Source: Tautonia sociabilis (GTDB lineage Bacteria > Planctomycetota > Planctomycetia > Isosphaerales > Isosphaeraceae). Taken from it: a DNA stretch of 64,000 bases. Where the stretch lies: assembly GCF_003977685.1 (NCBI RefSeq), contig NZ_RYZH01000007.1, forward strand, positions 97,034-161,033, given 5' to 3'. Under the pieces are notes generated by a model. It was not told where the DNA came from, searched no databases, and was given only the letters and a program-made list of their open reading frames with translations. Made by a program: the position numbers and the translations under genes. Position 1 is the stretch's first letter. Every line of letters begins with the position of its first letter. Shown piece by piece: positions 35,086 through 46,699 of this stretch.

Positions 35086-35922
35086 TCAATCCGCCAGGAA
35101 CGACGCCGAGAGCTTGCCCAGCGCCTCGTTCTCGATCTGGCGAACACGCTCCCGAGTCAGCCCGAGCGACTCGCCAATCTCCTTGAGCGTCTTCGGCGGC
35201 GCGTCGTTGAGGCCAAACCTCATGCGAAGCACCGTCGCCTCCCGCTTGTCCATCGCGTCGAGCCGCAGCATGACCAGCTTCAGATTGTCCGCCTCGAGCA
35301 TCTCCACGTCCGGCGCCCGGGTGCGCTCATCCATGAGCATCTCCCCCAGGCTCCAACCGTTCTCCGGCTGGTCGGTCTGCGGAACGAGATTGTACACCTT
35401 GATCGCCTTCTTCACGATCGCCAGCTTCTTCTTCGGCAGCTCCAGCTCCCGGGCGATCTCCTCAACCGTCGGCGTCCGACCAAGCCGGTCCTGCAGCTCC
35501 GCCTGCATCCGCCGCCACTTGCAGAGCAGCTCCACCATGTACGCCGGGATCCGGATCGGCTTGGCCGTGTTCACCAGCGCCCGCTTGATCGATTGCTTGA
35601 TCCAGTAGCTCGCATAGGTGCTAAATCGCGTCCCCATCGATGGGTCAAACCCCTCGACAGCCCGCAACAGCCCCAGATTCCCCTCCTCGATCAAATCCTG
35701 AAGCGCCAGCCCCTTGCCCGTGTAGTGCCGGGCAATGTTCACCACCAGCCTCAGGTTGGCCCGGATCATCCGGTCCCGGGCGTCCTTGTCCCCCTTGGCA
35801 ATCCGGTGGGCGAGCTCCTTCTCCTCCTCGGCGCTCAAGAGCCGGACCTCGTTGATCTCCCGGAGATAGGTCTCCAGCGGGCTCTGGACCACATCACGTC
35901 GGTGTCGTCTGATACGAGCCAT
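35086..35922 (-). CDS. Group 2 (SigB/SigA-like) sigma-70 factor
   Basis: Directs RNA polymerase to a subset of promoters. The 278-aa protein lacks region 1.1 and has region 1.2 (SPLETYLREINEVRLLSAEEE), region 2 with NLRLVVNIARHYTGKGL and LALQDLIEEGNLGLLRAVEGFDP plus the melting segment RFSTYASYWIKQSIKRAL, region 3, and region 4 with a helix-turn-helix ([21 protein letters not shown]). This is a primary-like factor; its region 2 sequence is distinct from the rpoD in this window at 42.4 kb, so it is an alternative housekeeping-type sigma (stationary phase or stress in related groups). A promoter-like site lies about 130 bases upstream. The regulon is unknown. Confidence 0.93.
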   Translation of the reverse strand: MARIRRHRRDVVQSPLETYLREINEVRLLSAEEEKELAHRIAKGDKDARDRMIRANLRLVVNIARHYTGKGLALQDLIEEGNLGLLRAVEGFDPSMGTRFSTYASYWIKQSIKRALVNTAKPIRIPAYMVELLCKWRRMQAELQDRLGRTPTVEEIARELELPKKKLAIVKKAIKVYNLVPQTDQPENGWSLGEMLMDERTRAPDVEMLEADNLKLVMLRLDAMDKREATVLRMRFGLNDAPPKTLKEIGESLGLTRERVRQIENEALGKLSASFLAD

Positions 35923-36050
35923 GAAGGTCCCTCTCGCGTCGGTCGCCCTGGTGCGGCGGGTCCGTCCGCCGATGGCCTCCCCGACCCCCTCGGGCTCGGC
36001 CCCGGCTCATCGACCGACCTCCGGGCGTTCCCGGTTCTCGGTTCGGGTAG

Positions 36051-36080
36051 ATTATCGTCCACGGAGGGTACGCATTTGAA
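36051..36080 (-). promoter_or_regulatory. Promoter-like site upstream of the sigma factor gene
   Basis: On the minus strand TTCAAA (36075-36080) and GATAAT (36051-36056) with 18-base spacing. The -35 matches consensus at four of six positions. It would give a leader of about 120 bases. The surrounding 36080-36150 is unusually AT-rich for this genome. Confidence 0.4.
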
Positions 36081-36177
36081 GTGGAGTTGCGAAAATGGGA
36101 TAACTGGGAAGACGGGATTCGCTCGGCAAGATGGATTATGCGGATTATTACGGCAGCTCCCTCGGGGCGCAAAGCGA

Positions 36178-36203
36178 CGGCCCTCCCGGTGAAGGGAGGG
36201 CCG
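36178..36203 (-). terminator. Second hairpin downstream of rpsA
   Basis: A perfect 10-bp stem (CGGCCCTCCC with GGGAGGGCCG) and 6-base loop; on the minus strand it is followed by TCGCTTTGCG. It may back up the stronger hairpin just upstream of it in transcription order. Confidence 0.5.
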
Positions 36204-36222
36204 CTGGTCGCTCCGGGTAACG

Positions 36223-36254
36223 AAAACGGCCCCTCGCGCCGGGCGCGAGGGGCC
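36223..36254 (-). terminator. Intrinsic terminator of rpsA
   Basis: On the minus strand a 13-bp stem (GGCCCCTCGCGCC with GGCGCGAGGGGCC, minimal loop) is followed by GTTTTCG. It lies about 75 bases past the rpsA stop codon. Confidence 0.75.
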
Positions 36255-36327
36255 TCCATTGGGGACCGCAGACGTTCGCGTCGAGGGGCCGGCCGGGAAC
36301 CGCCGCTGGGGCGATCCCGGCGCGGGG

Positions 36328-38163
<1,836 letters not shown>

Positions 38164-38939
38164 GGAATCAGGTCGGTCCGGACCGCCCGGCGGCCTCCGT
38201 CCGCCCCGTCGCGCGTCGGGTCGGGGTCGTCGCCGCCCTGGAAGCAAGAGGAGCATCGCGAGGAGATGGCTCCCGGCCCCGCGCGCGGCCGGGAGAAGAC
38301 GCAAGTTCTTGATTCTATCCGGAACCACCGTCGCTCGGATAGGGGGATTCCCGCCCGACCCCCGACCGGCGCGGCGGCTCCTCCCGGTGGCCCCTCCCCG
38401 ATCCGCTCCAGGGCGGAACTCCGCCCCCAGCCCCTCGTCCTCGCCAACGCCCTGACCCGCGCCGATCCCGGATCCGGCCTCAAGGTCGGTCGGGGTCGTG
38501 GTCGGGCGGCCGGGGCCGGTCTCGTACCAGGACGACTCCGATCCGATCGACCATTTCACGATCTCATCACTCTACTCTATCAGATTATCATAAAATATCT
38601 CGTTAAGCCCTGGGCAAGTCCCTCCCTCTTCTGGAGGAACGCGATCGCCGAGCGATTGCCCAGCTCTCCCCGATTCTCGACCGGGGGAGCGGCTCGAACG
38701 TCTCCTCGGCAACCGGGGAACGCCGGTCGCTCCGGCCGGAGCGGACCGGGACCCGGCCGCATCCCGTGCTCCTGCTCGTCCTGAGGCTCCCCCTCCCCGC
38801 TCGCGACGCGGTTCGGCCCTCGGGGAATCTTCGGGGCCGGGAAGGCGGCCTTCTCCAGCGACGGAAGGCTTCCTGACAGCGGCGGAGGCCGAGGCAAGGC
38901 AAGGGCCGCACGACCGTCGGCGCCGGCCTCGGCCCGGAT
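38164..38939. other. Leader region of rpsA
   Basis: The 776 bases hold no supported gene; open frames are Arg/Pro/Gly-rich. An isolated AT-rich block at about 38565-38605 is the likely rpsA promoter, leaving an untranslated leader of roughly 400 bases, which is long enough for autoregulation by S1. Confidence 0.5.
38587..38617 (-). promoter_or_regulatory. Promoter-like site for rpsA in an AT-rich block
   Basis: On the minus strand TTGCCC (38612-38617) and TATGAT (38587-38592), 19 bases apart. The spacing is longer than usual; overlapping GATAAT gives an alternative -10. Supported mainly by the sharp drop in GC at this point. Confidence 0.35.
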
Positions 38940-39629
38940 TCAGCCCGACCGGACCGCGTTGATGAACGCCCGCACCGCCTCCGGATCCTTCCGGCCGGGA
39001 GACGACTCGACGCCGCTGGCCACGTCCACCATCCACGGCCGCACTCGCCGCACGAGCCCGGCCACGGTCCCGGGGGTCAGGCCGCCGGCCAGGATCCGTT
39101 TCGGCGCCGGGCTCGGCTCGGCGTGGCGGGCAAGAACTGAGGCAACATTCCAGCGTTCCACCAGGGCGTCGAGCACCTCGCCGCCGATGCCGTGCCCGGT
39201 CCCCCCCTCCTGGCCGGGGACGAAGGCGTCCACCAGCACCGCTTCCGGCGCCGCTCCGATCGCCTCGGCGTGGATCAGCCATGCCTCCATTCGATCGATC
39301 GCCGAGCGGTCCCCCAGACGGAAGGCCCGGACGACCCGGTAGCCGGCGGCGATCAAATCGCGAACGTCCTCGGCCGGTTCGTCCCCGTGGAGCTGGACGA
39401 TCGTCAGGCCGGCCCGCTCGCTCGCCGCGACGACCTCCGCCACCGGGCGGTTGACGAACAGCCCGACCGCCTCCGAGCGGCCGGCGATCGCCGCCACCAG
39501 GCCGGCGGCGCGCTCCGGAGGCACGAACCGCTTCGAGGGCGGGTGGAAGTTGATGCCGATCCAGTCGGCCCCGGCCTCGGCGACCATCCGGGCGTCGTCC
39601 GGGGTGGTCACGCCGCAGATCTTGATCAG
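38940..39629 (-). CDS. trpF: Phosphoribosylanthranilate isomerase with a non-standard start
   Basis: Third step of tryptophan synthesis, an Amadori rearrangement in a TIM barrel. The family N-terminus KICGVT, whose Cys is the catalytic base, is encoded just upstream of the first GTG (39611), in the same frame. No ATG, GTG or TTG occurs before it until well inside trxA. The most economical start is the CTG at 39629, giving MIKICGVTTPDDARMVAEAG and 229 aa; the GTG would remove the catalytic Cys. Other features are normal: GADWIGINFHPPSKRFV, VQLHGDEP, VVRAFRLGD, LVDAFVPGQEGGTGHGI and ILAGGLTPGTVAG, the latter with the catalytic Asp region in VDVASGVES. It is 103 bases from trxA on the same strand. 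Confidence 0.85.
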   Translation of the reverse strand: MIKICGVTTPDDARMVAEAGADWIGINFHPPSKRFVPPERAAGLVAAIAGRSEAVGLFVNRPVAEVVAASERAGLTIVQLHGDEPAEDVRDLIAAGYRVVRAFRLGDRSAIDRMEAWLIHAEAIGAAPEAVLVDAFVPGQEGGTGHGIGGEVLDALVERWNVASVLARHAEPSPAPKRILAGGLTPGTVAGLVRRVRPWMVDVASGVESSPGRKDPEAVRAFINAVRSG

Positions 39630-39732
39630 GGGGAAGGGCTGAGGGTCGATGGCTGGGCTCGATCTCGGATCCGGCCGACGCGGCCGGGCGTCGGCCGCCC
39701 GCCAACAGGCGCGCGGCCGACGCCCTCGGCGC

Positions 39733-40065
39733 TCAGGAAACGCCCATCTCCGCCAGCGTCGCCTTGAACTTCGCCTCGGGGTTCACTCCCACGAGCCGGC
39801 CGACCTCTCGGCCCCCTTGGAAGAAGACGACCGTGGGGATGGAGGAGATGCCCAGGCTGCTGGGGATGTCGCTGTTCTGGTCGGTATCCATCTTGCCGAC
39901 CTTCACCCGACCGCTGTACTCGCCGGCCAGCTTCTCGATCGTCGGGGCCAGCATCCGGCACGGTCCGCACCAGGGGGCCCAGAAGTCGACCACCACGGGG
40001 ACATCCGAATCGAGCACTTCCGACTGCCAGGTCGCGTCGGTAAACTCCTGGACGTTCCCAGCCAT
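39733..40065 (-). CDS. trxA: Thioredoxin
   Basis: General protein disulfide reductase. The 110-aa product is standard in length and has the redox motif WCGPC (Cys33, Cys36) in VDFWAPWCGPCRML, the buried Asp27, the cis-Pro loop in GISSIPTVVFFQGG and a C-terminal helix. The N-terminus MAGNVQEFTDATW is typical and GAGG lies 8 bases before the chosen ATG; an upstream in-frame start would add a low-complexity tail. No signal peptide, so cytoplasmic. It is divergent from the CaxA-type gene and upstream of trpF on the same strand; a functional link with trpF is not expected. Confidence 0.96.
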   Translation of the reverse strand: MAGNVQEFTDATWQSEVLDSDVPVVVDFWAPWCGPCRMLAPTIEKLAGEYSGRVKVGKMDTDQNSDIPSSLGISSIPTVVFFQGGREVGRLVGVNPEAKFKATLAEMGVS

Positions 40066-40151
40066 GAGGGGCGCCTCGCCGTGTGGGGATTCTCGGCCGG
40101 GAGCGGCCATGCCGCCCCCGCCCTGGGGGTGTCTGTCGGAGTCATTATAAA

Positions 40152-41477
40152 TTGGCCAGGAAGCGAGTCAACCAACGGCGAGGCCACCCCCGGGGGCCGC
40201 GCGATTCCGGACCGAGCACAACCCATCCCCCGGCGCCTCCTCCCCGATCGGGCGCCCCCGAACCCCGAGGCGGCGGCTGGCGAGACTGGCTCGACCCCCG
40301 TCGGGTCGGCTGGCTGAACCTGCTGCTGCTGTTCCTCCCCGTCGGCGTCGGCCTTCGCGTCGCGGGAGTGGGCGAAACCTGGCAGTTCATCGCCGCCGGG
40401 CTGGCGATCATCCCGCTGGCCGGCCTGATGGGAGAGGCAACCGAGCACCTCGCCCATCGGCTCGGCCCCGGCGTCGGCGGCCTGCTCAACGCCACCTTCG
40501 GCAACGCCGCCGAGCTGATCATCGCCCTGTTCGCCCTCTTCCGAGGCTACGACGAGGTCGTCAAGGCCTCCCTCACCGGCTCGATCATCGGCAACCTGCT
40601 GCTGGTCCTGGGGGCCAGCCTGCTGGCCGGAGGCCTGCGCTATCCCCGACAGCAGTTCAACCGCACCGCCGCCGGCGTCGGCTCGACCCTGATGGTCCTG
40701 GCCGCCTTCGGCATGCTCATCCCTGCGATCTTCTATTCGTTGCCCGACGTGGTTCGGCAGGGGGACCACGCCCGACCGCACTCAGAGCGGCTCCTGCTGG
40801 AGCACGAGGTCAGCGTCGGCGTCTGCCTGATCCTGATGCTGTCGTACGTCCTCTACCTCGTCTTCAGCCTCAAGACCCATCAAAATCTCTTTAATCCCGA
40901 CGCCCAGGAGGGCACCCACGACGAGTCGCTGCACGGCCACGGTCCCGGCTGGGGCCTGGGCCGATCGGTGGGCACGCTGCTGGTCGCCACCGCCTTCGTG
41001 GCGATCATGAGCGAGATCCTCATCGGCGCCGTCGAGCATACGACCGAGGCGCTCGGCCTGACCGGGATCTTCGTCGGCGTCATCGTCGTCGCCATCGTCG
41101 GCAACGCCGCCGAGCACTCCACGGCCATCCTCGTGGCCCGGAAGAACAAGATGGACCTCTCCGTCGGCATCGCGATCGGATCGGCCCTGCAAATCGCCCT
41201 GTTCGTGGCGCCGGTGCTGGTCTTCGCCAGCTACCTGCGCGACGAGCCGATGGACCTGCTCTTCACCACGCTGGAGGTCGTCGCCGTCCTACTGGCCGTC
41301 TTCATCGCCCGCATGGTGGCCGAGGACGGCGAGTCGAACTGGCTCGAAGGGGCGATGCTGCTGATGATCTACGCCATCCTCGCCGTCGCCTTCTTCGTCC
41401 TCCCCGCCGGCGAGGGCCACCACCGCGCCGGCGCCGAGGCGGGCGCGCCTCCTCCCGCCGCCGGGGGAACCGAATGA
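40152..41477 (+). CDS. Ca2+/H+ antiporter, CaxA/VCX1 family
   Basis: Exchanges calcium (or another cation) for protons across the cytoplasmic membrane. The product (441 aa from this start) has about 11 membrane helices in two homologous halves, each with the signature helix: [16 protein letters not shown] in the first and [20 protein letters not shown] in the second. A charged loop with [12 protein letters not shown] joins them. The helix [20 protein letters not shown] fits the family. The start is uncertain: the frame is open to a GTG at 40083, and the TTG chosen here has GGAG ten bases upstream; the N-terminal 45 residues are Arg/Pro-rich in either case. It is divergent from trxA and converges on the zinc-ribbon gene. 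Confidence 0.9.
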   Translation: MARKRVNQRRGHPRGPRDSGPSTTHPPAPPPRSGAPEPRGGGWRDWLDPRRVGWLNLLLLFLPVGVGLRVAGVGETWQFIAAGLAIIPLAGLMGEATEHLAHRLGPGVGGLLNATFGNAAELIIALFALFRGYDEVVKASLTGSIIGNLLLVLGASLLAGGLRYPRQQFNRTAAGVGSTLMVLAAFGMLIPAIFYSLPDVVRQGDHARPHSERLLLEHEVSVGVCLILMLSYVLYLVFSLKTHQNLFNPDAQEGTHDESLHGHGPGWGLGRSVGTLLVATAFVAIMSEILIGAVEHTTEALGLTGIFVGVIVVAIVGNAAEHSTAILVARKNKMDLSVGIAIGSALQIALFVAPVLVFASYLRDEPMDLLFTTLEVVAVLLAVFIARMVAEDGESNWLEGAMLLMIYAILAVAFFVLPAGEGHHRAGAEAGAPPPAAGGTE

Positions 41478-41540
41478 GGCCCCCGGCGGGGGAGGATCGC
41501 CTCGAGGGGAACCGTCGGGGGGCCTCGTCCCCCTCCGGCG

Positions 41541-42254
41541 TCACTCCTCGATCAGGTACAGGATTCGCCCGCAGGTCTTGCAGTAGACCAGGCGATCGGC
41601 GTTCATCAGCTCACTGATGGCCTGGATCGTGGCGACCTGATAGCAGCCGTGACAGGCCCGGGTGTGGGGATCGACGGCGGCGAAGGCGTCGTCCCCCTTG
41701 CCCCGGACCGTGCGGCGGTAGCGCTCGCGGTCGTCCTCGGGGACGACGGCCTCGCTCTCGGCGATCGCCGCCTCCAGCTCCTTCAGTTGGGCCCGCTGGG
41801 CGTCGGTCTTGGTCTCGATGTCCGACCGCAAGGCCTCGACCTCCGAGGCGAACCGGGCCACGTCGGCCTCCTGCGCCGCCAGCTCGGCCGAGGCGGTCTC
41901 GACCCCCTGCATCAGCTCCAGGATGGCGTCCTCCTGGTGGGAGATCGCCTTGTTGATCATGGCGATCTCGCTCATGATCGCCTTGTACTCGTCGTTCTTC
42001 TTGACGGTGTTGAGCTTCACGCGCAGGTCGTCGACCCGAGTCCGCTGGCTCTGCACCTGCAATTCCTGGCGCTGGACCTCCGCCTTCCGCTTCTTCAACG
42101 CCTCCCGGGCGGCCTCCAGGTCGGCCTTCCGCTTCTCCAGACCGCGGAGGCGGGCGGCGAGGGTCTTGGGGCCCGATTCCAGCCGATCGCGGAGGGCGCT
42201 GGCGCGGCGGTGAAGTTCGTGGAGTCCGCGGAGGTCGTCGGCGGTCGCGGGCAT
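41541..42254 (-). CDS. Coiled-coil protein with C-terminal C4 zinc ribbon (DUF164/CT398 type)
   Basis: Function poorly known; family members have been linked to flagellar or secretion functions and to nucleic-acid handling. The 237-aa product is a long antiparallel coiled coil (about 5-170, with LRGLEKRKADLEAAREALKK and KKNDEYKAIMSEIAMINKAI) followed by a zinc ribbon whose ligands are visible in ACHGCYQV and VYCKTCGRILYL. The segment RVKLNTVKKNDEYKA is strongly conserved in the family. The ATG was chosen because AGGAG lies ten bases upstream; a TTG three codons earlier has poor spacing. It lies 176 bases downstream of rpoD beyond a strong terminator, so it is transcribed separately; it converges on the CaxA-type gene. 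Confidence 0.88.
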   Translation of the reverse strand: MPATADDLRGLHELHRRASALRDRLESGPKTLAARLRGLEKRKADLEAAREALKKRKAEVQRQELQVQSQRTRVDDLRVKLNTVKKNDEYKAIMSEIAMINKAISHQEDAILELMQGVETASAELAAQEADVARFASEVEALRSDIETKTDAQRAQLKELEAAIAESEAVVPEDDRERYRRTVRGKGDDAFAAVDPHTRACHGCYQVATIQAISELMNADRLVYCKTCGRILYLIEE

Positions 42255-42380
42255 CGGGGTCAAGCTCCTAATTGAGAGGATGGGCGGGGCGTCGCTTCTC
42301 CCCCTGCTGATCGGCTCGTCCTGCTCGGCGTCGCCGGCCTCGGCCGGGGGAGCGATGCGGCAGCGGTGCCCTCCAGGGAC

Positions 42381-42417
42381 AAAAAAACCGCCGGTCGCCT
42401 CGGGGCGACCGGCGGTT
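42381..42417 (-). terminator. Strong intrinsic terminator of the dnaG-rpoD operon
   Basis: On the minus strand a perfect 14-bp stem (AACCGCCGGTCGCC with GGCGACCGGCGGTT) with a 4-base loop runs directly into seven T residues (plus-strand A at 42381-42387). It begins 14 bases past the rpoD stop. Confidence 0.92.
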
Positions 42418-42430
42418 CAGGTGGCCGGGG

Positions 42431-44116
<1,686 letters not shown>

Positions 44117-44154
44117 CGACACACTCTCCTAGGAAGGACCGCCGTCGGATTCGT

Positions 44155-46104
44155 TCAAGACGCGTCGGACGACTTCTTGGTGGCGACCATCCGCCGGAGC
44201 TCGAGCATCAGCCGCATCTTCTCCCGCCAGAGCTCGCGATAGGTCTCGGGCTCGGCGGCGGGGTCGGTCTCGGCCAGGGCACCCTCGAGATCCCGCAGGC
44301 GGTCTCGGCCGGCGCGCTCGGCCAGCCGGGGAAGCAACTCGGCCAGGCGGTCGCGCCAGGGCCGGGGAAGGTAGCGACCGTTCCGGTACCGCTCCGAGAG
44401 CGGCCGGGGGTCGATCGGGGAAACCAGCGAGGCCAGCAGGGCGCGCAAGCCGGGGTCCTCCAGCCGGTCGGCCACCTCCGAGGCGGTCGCCTGGCGCCCC
44501 TCGCCGTGCAGGTCGTAGCAGGCTCCCAGGATCGCCCGGGCCGCCTGGCTCCGCAGCGACGACAGCTCCACCCGGGTGATAACCTGGCCGACGACCTGGG
44601 GCTCATTCAGGAGGATCTCGATCAGCTCGCGGTCCAGCGGGTCGAGGTCGGCCGGCCGGATCGCCGGCGCGGGGGACGCCTCGCCGTCGCCCCCGGTCCG
44701 GCCGCTGGTGGCCGGACCCTCCTCGATTCTTCCCAATTGTACGTGATGATGCGCCGGACGGTCGGGCCGTCGCCGCTTCGCGAGGTCGCGTCGCAACGCC
44801 TCGACCGGCAGGCGCAGCCGGTGGGCCAGCCGGTCCAGCGCCTTGGCCGCCTTCAGGTCCAGCCCCGCGCGACCGGCCCCCCGGGCGCCCGGCAGCCGGG
44901 CCAGCACGTCGAGCACCGCCTCGGCCGCCCTCCGGGCCCCGTCCACGTCGTCCAGGTCGAAGGCCGACGACGATCGGTCGACCAGGTAGTCCAGCGGGTC
45001 GGCCGCCGCCTCCACCAGACCGAGGAACGCCGCTTTCCCCTCCCCCAGCAGAAAGTCGCAGGGGTCCTGCCCCCCGGGCAGCGTCAGGACTCGGACGTCG
45101 ACCTCGTGACTCAGGAACAGCTCCAGCGACCGATCCGCCGCCTTCTGCCCCGCCTCGTCGCCGTCGAAGACCAGCACGGCGCGGTCGGCCAGCCGACGGA
45201 GGGCCTGCACGTGGTCGTCCCCCAGCGCCGTGCCGAGCGTGCCGACCACGTTGGCCAGCCCCACCTGGTGCGCCGCGACGACATCGGTGTATCCCTCCAC
45301 CACCGCCACCCACCCGGCCGATCGCGCCGCCTCCCGGGCCAGGTCGACGGCGTAGAGGTTCCGCCGCTTCTGAAACAGCGGGGTTTCGGGGCTGTTCAGA
45401 TACTTGGCGACACCCCGGCCCGACTCGGCCATCCGCTGCTCGACCGACGGCAGGATCCGACCGCCGAAGGCGATCGCCCGGCCGCGGATGTCCCGGATCG
45501 GGAAGATGACCCGGCCCCGGAAGCGGTCGCGGAGGCCGCCGTCCTTCTCCCCCCGGGAGACCAGCCCGGCCCGCTCCAGCAGGGCAACATCCACCCCCTC
45601 GCGACGGCCCCGGGCCAGCAGCCAGTCCCGCCGATCCGGCGCGAAGCCCAGGCCGAACCGCTCGACCATCGCCGCCGAGAGCCCCCGCCGCTGGAGGTAG
45701 CCGCGCGCCTCGTCCGAGCCGACCAGGGCCGTGCGGAAGGCCCGCTCGGCCCAGGCGCAGGCCCGCAGCAACTCGGCCTTCCCGGGGCCGGATCCGCTCG
45801 CGGGGCTCGGGGTCTCCAGGGCCACTCCGGCCCGCTCGGCCAGCATGCGCAACGCCTCGGGGAATTCGACCCGCTCGTAGTCCTTCACGAAGTCGAAGAG
45901 GTCGCCGCCCGCCCCGCAGCTCCAGCACTTGTACGTCTGGCGCTCCGGGTTGATCTCGAGCGACGGGTTGTGGTCGTCGTGGAACGGGCAGAGGGCCTTG
46001 AATTTCGATCCGGCCCGGTGCAGAGGGAGGTACTCGCCAATCAGGGACACGATGTCGATCGCGCCCTTGATGGCGGCGAGCGTCGCTTCGGAGTGTCGCG
46101 GCAC
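44155..46104 (-). CDS. dnaG: DNA primase
   Basis: Makes RNA primers at the replication fork. The 649-aa protein has the CHC2 zinc-binding domain (Cys39, His42, Cys60, Cys63 in ALCPFHDDHNPSLE and TYKCWSCGAGGDL), the RNA polymerase core (RFRGRVIFPIRDIRGR, GVAKYLNSPETPLFQKRRNLY), and a TOPRIM segment with VVEGYTDVVAAHQVG and VLVFDGDEAGQKAADRS. The C-terminal helicase-interaction region is diverged. The GTG start follows AGGAG by 6 bases and gives MPRHSEATLAAIKG; an upstream extension is low-complexity. It is cotranscribed with rpoD (38 bases) from the promoter about 150 bases upstream; rpsU, present in E. coli's operon, is absent. Confidence 0.96.
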   Translation of the reverse strand: MPRHSEATLAAIKGAIDIVSLIGEYLPLHRAGSKFKALCPFHDDHNPSLEINPERQTYKCWSCGAGGDLFDFVKDYERVEFPEALRMLAERAGVALETPSPASGSGPGKAELLRACAWAERAFRTALVGSDEARGYLQRRGLSAAMVERFGLGFAPDRRDWLLARGRREGVDVALLERAGLVSRGEKDGGLRDRFRGRVIFPIRDIRGRAIAFGGRILPSVEQRMAESGRGVAKYLNSPETPLFQKRRNLYAVDLAREAARSAGWVAVVEGYTDVVAAHQVGLANVVGTLGTALGDDHVQALRRLADRAVLVFDGDEAGQKAADRSLELFLSHEVDVRVLTLPGGQDPCDFLLGEGKAAFLGLVEAAADPLDYLVDRSSSAFDLDDVDGARRAAEAVLDVLARLPGARGAGRAGLDLKAAKALDRLAHRLRLPVEALRRDLAKRRRPDRPAHHHVQLGRIEEGPATSGRTGGDGEASPAPAIRPADLDPLDRELIEILLNEPQVVGQVITRVELSSLRSQAARAILGACYDLHGEGRQATASEVADRLEDPGLRALLASLVSPIDPRPLSERYRNGRYLPRPWRDRLAELLPRLAERAGRDRLRDLEGALAETDPAAEPETYRELWREKMRLMLELRRMVATKKSSDAS

Positions 46105-46699
46105 CGGGAGCTCCTGGGCTGAGGTCGCAATCCCGGATCCGTTGCGGGAGGACGACGACCGCAAGCGACCCCAGGGCCGAGCCTCGCCCGAGGCCGGTCC
46201 GATGCGTCGCGCACTCGTCGTAAGGCCGTCTCCTGCACGGCGGTGATGCGGAATTATACCTCCGCCCCAAAACCGGTCAAGTTGGGTCGCCGTCCTGCCG
46301 ATGCCCCCGCGCAACTCTCCAAGCCGGCACGAGATTAGCACTTGCGACGATCACCCTCCCGACGCCCCCCGCCGGCCCCCCTCGATGGCGGCACCAGCCC
46401 CTTGACACGGCCCGCCCGGCTGTTCCCATCCCCCCAGGACGGCGGGATCCGGCCCCGGAATCCGCCCCGCGTGGCGTGAAATCGGCGCGATTGTCCCGCT
46501 TCCCAGGTGTCCGAGTCAAGGCCCCGCCCCATTCCCGCCGGGGCCCGACGCGGAGCAACCGCCCCCGGACGCCCGGAAGGACGGATGGAGGCATGGCCGC
46601 ATCAGCGGGAGGGGCGAGCGGGCCTCGTCCGGAGCGGCCCATCCCTTCTGGTTTTGGGACCGTAATCCGACCCCGGCGCCGACACGGCCGGGCCGGGAA
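46105..46699. other. Upstream region of dnaG
   Basis: Contains the dnaG promoter. The rest, to the end of the HtrA gene, is spacer of unclear content; open frames lack codon bias. No RNA gene was recognised. Confidence 0.5.
46253..46280 (-). promoter_or_regulatory. Near-consensus sigma-70 promoter of dnaG-rpoD
   Basis: On the minus strand TTGACC (46275-46280) and consensus TATAAT (46253-46258), 16 bases apart. Predicted start near 46246, giving a leader of about 140 bases before dnaG. The best promoter match seen in the window. Confidence 0.82.

Larger units (their letters stand above)
35923..36327. other. Region between sigma gene and rpsA
   Basis: Holds the probable promoter of the sigma gene and two hairpins downstream of rpsA (annotated separately). 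No gene supported. Confidence 0.5.
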
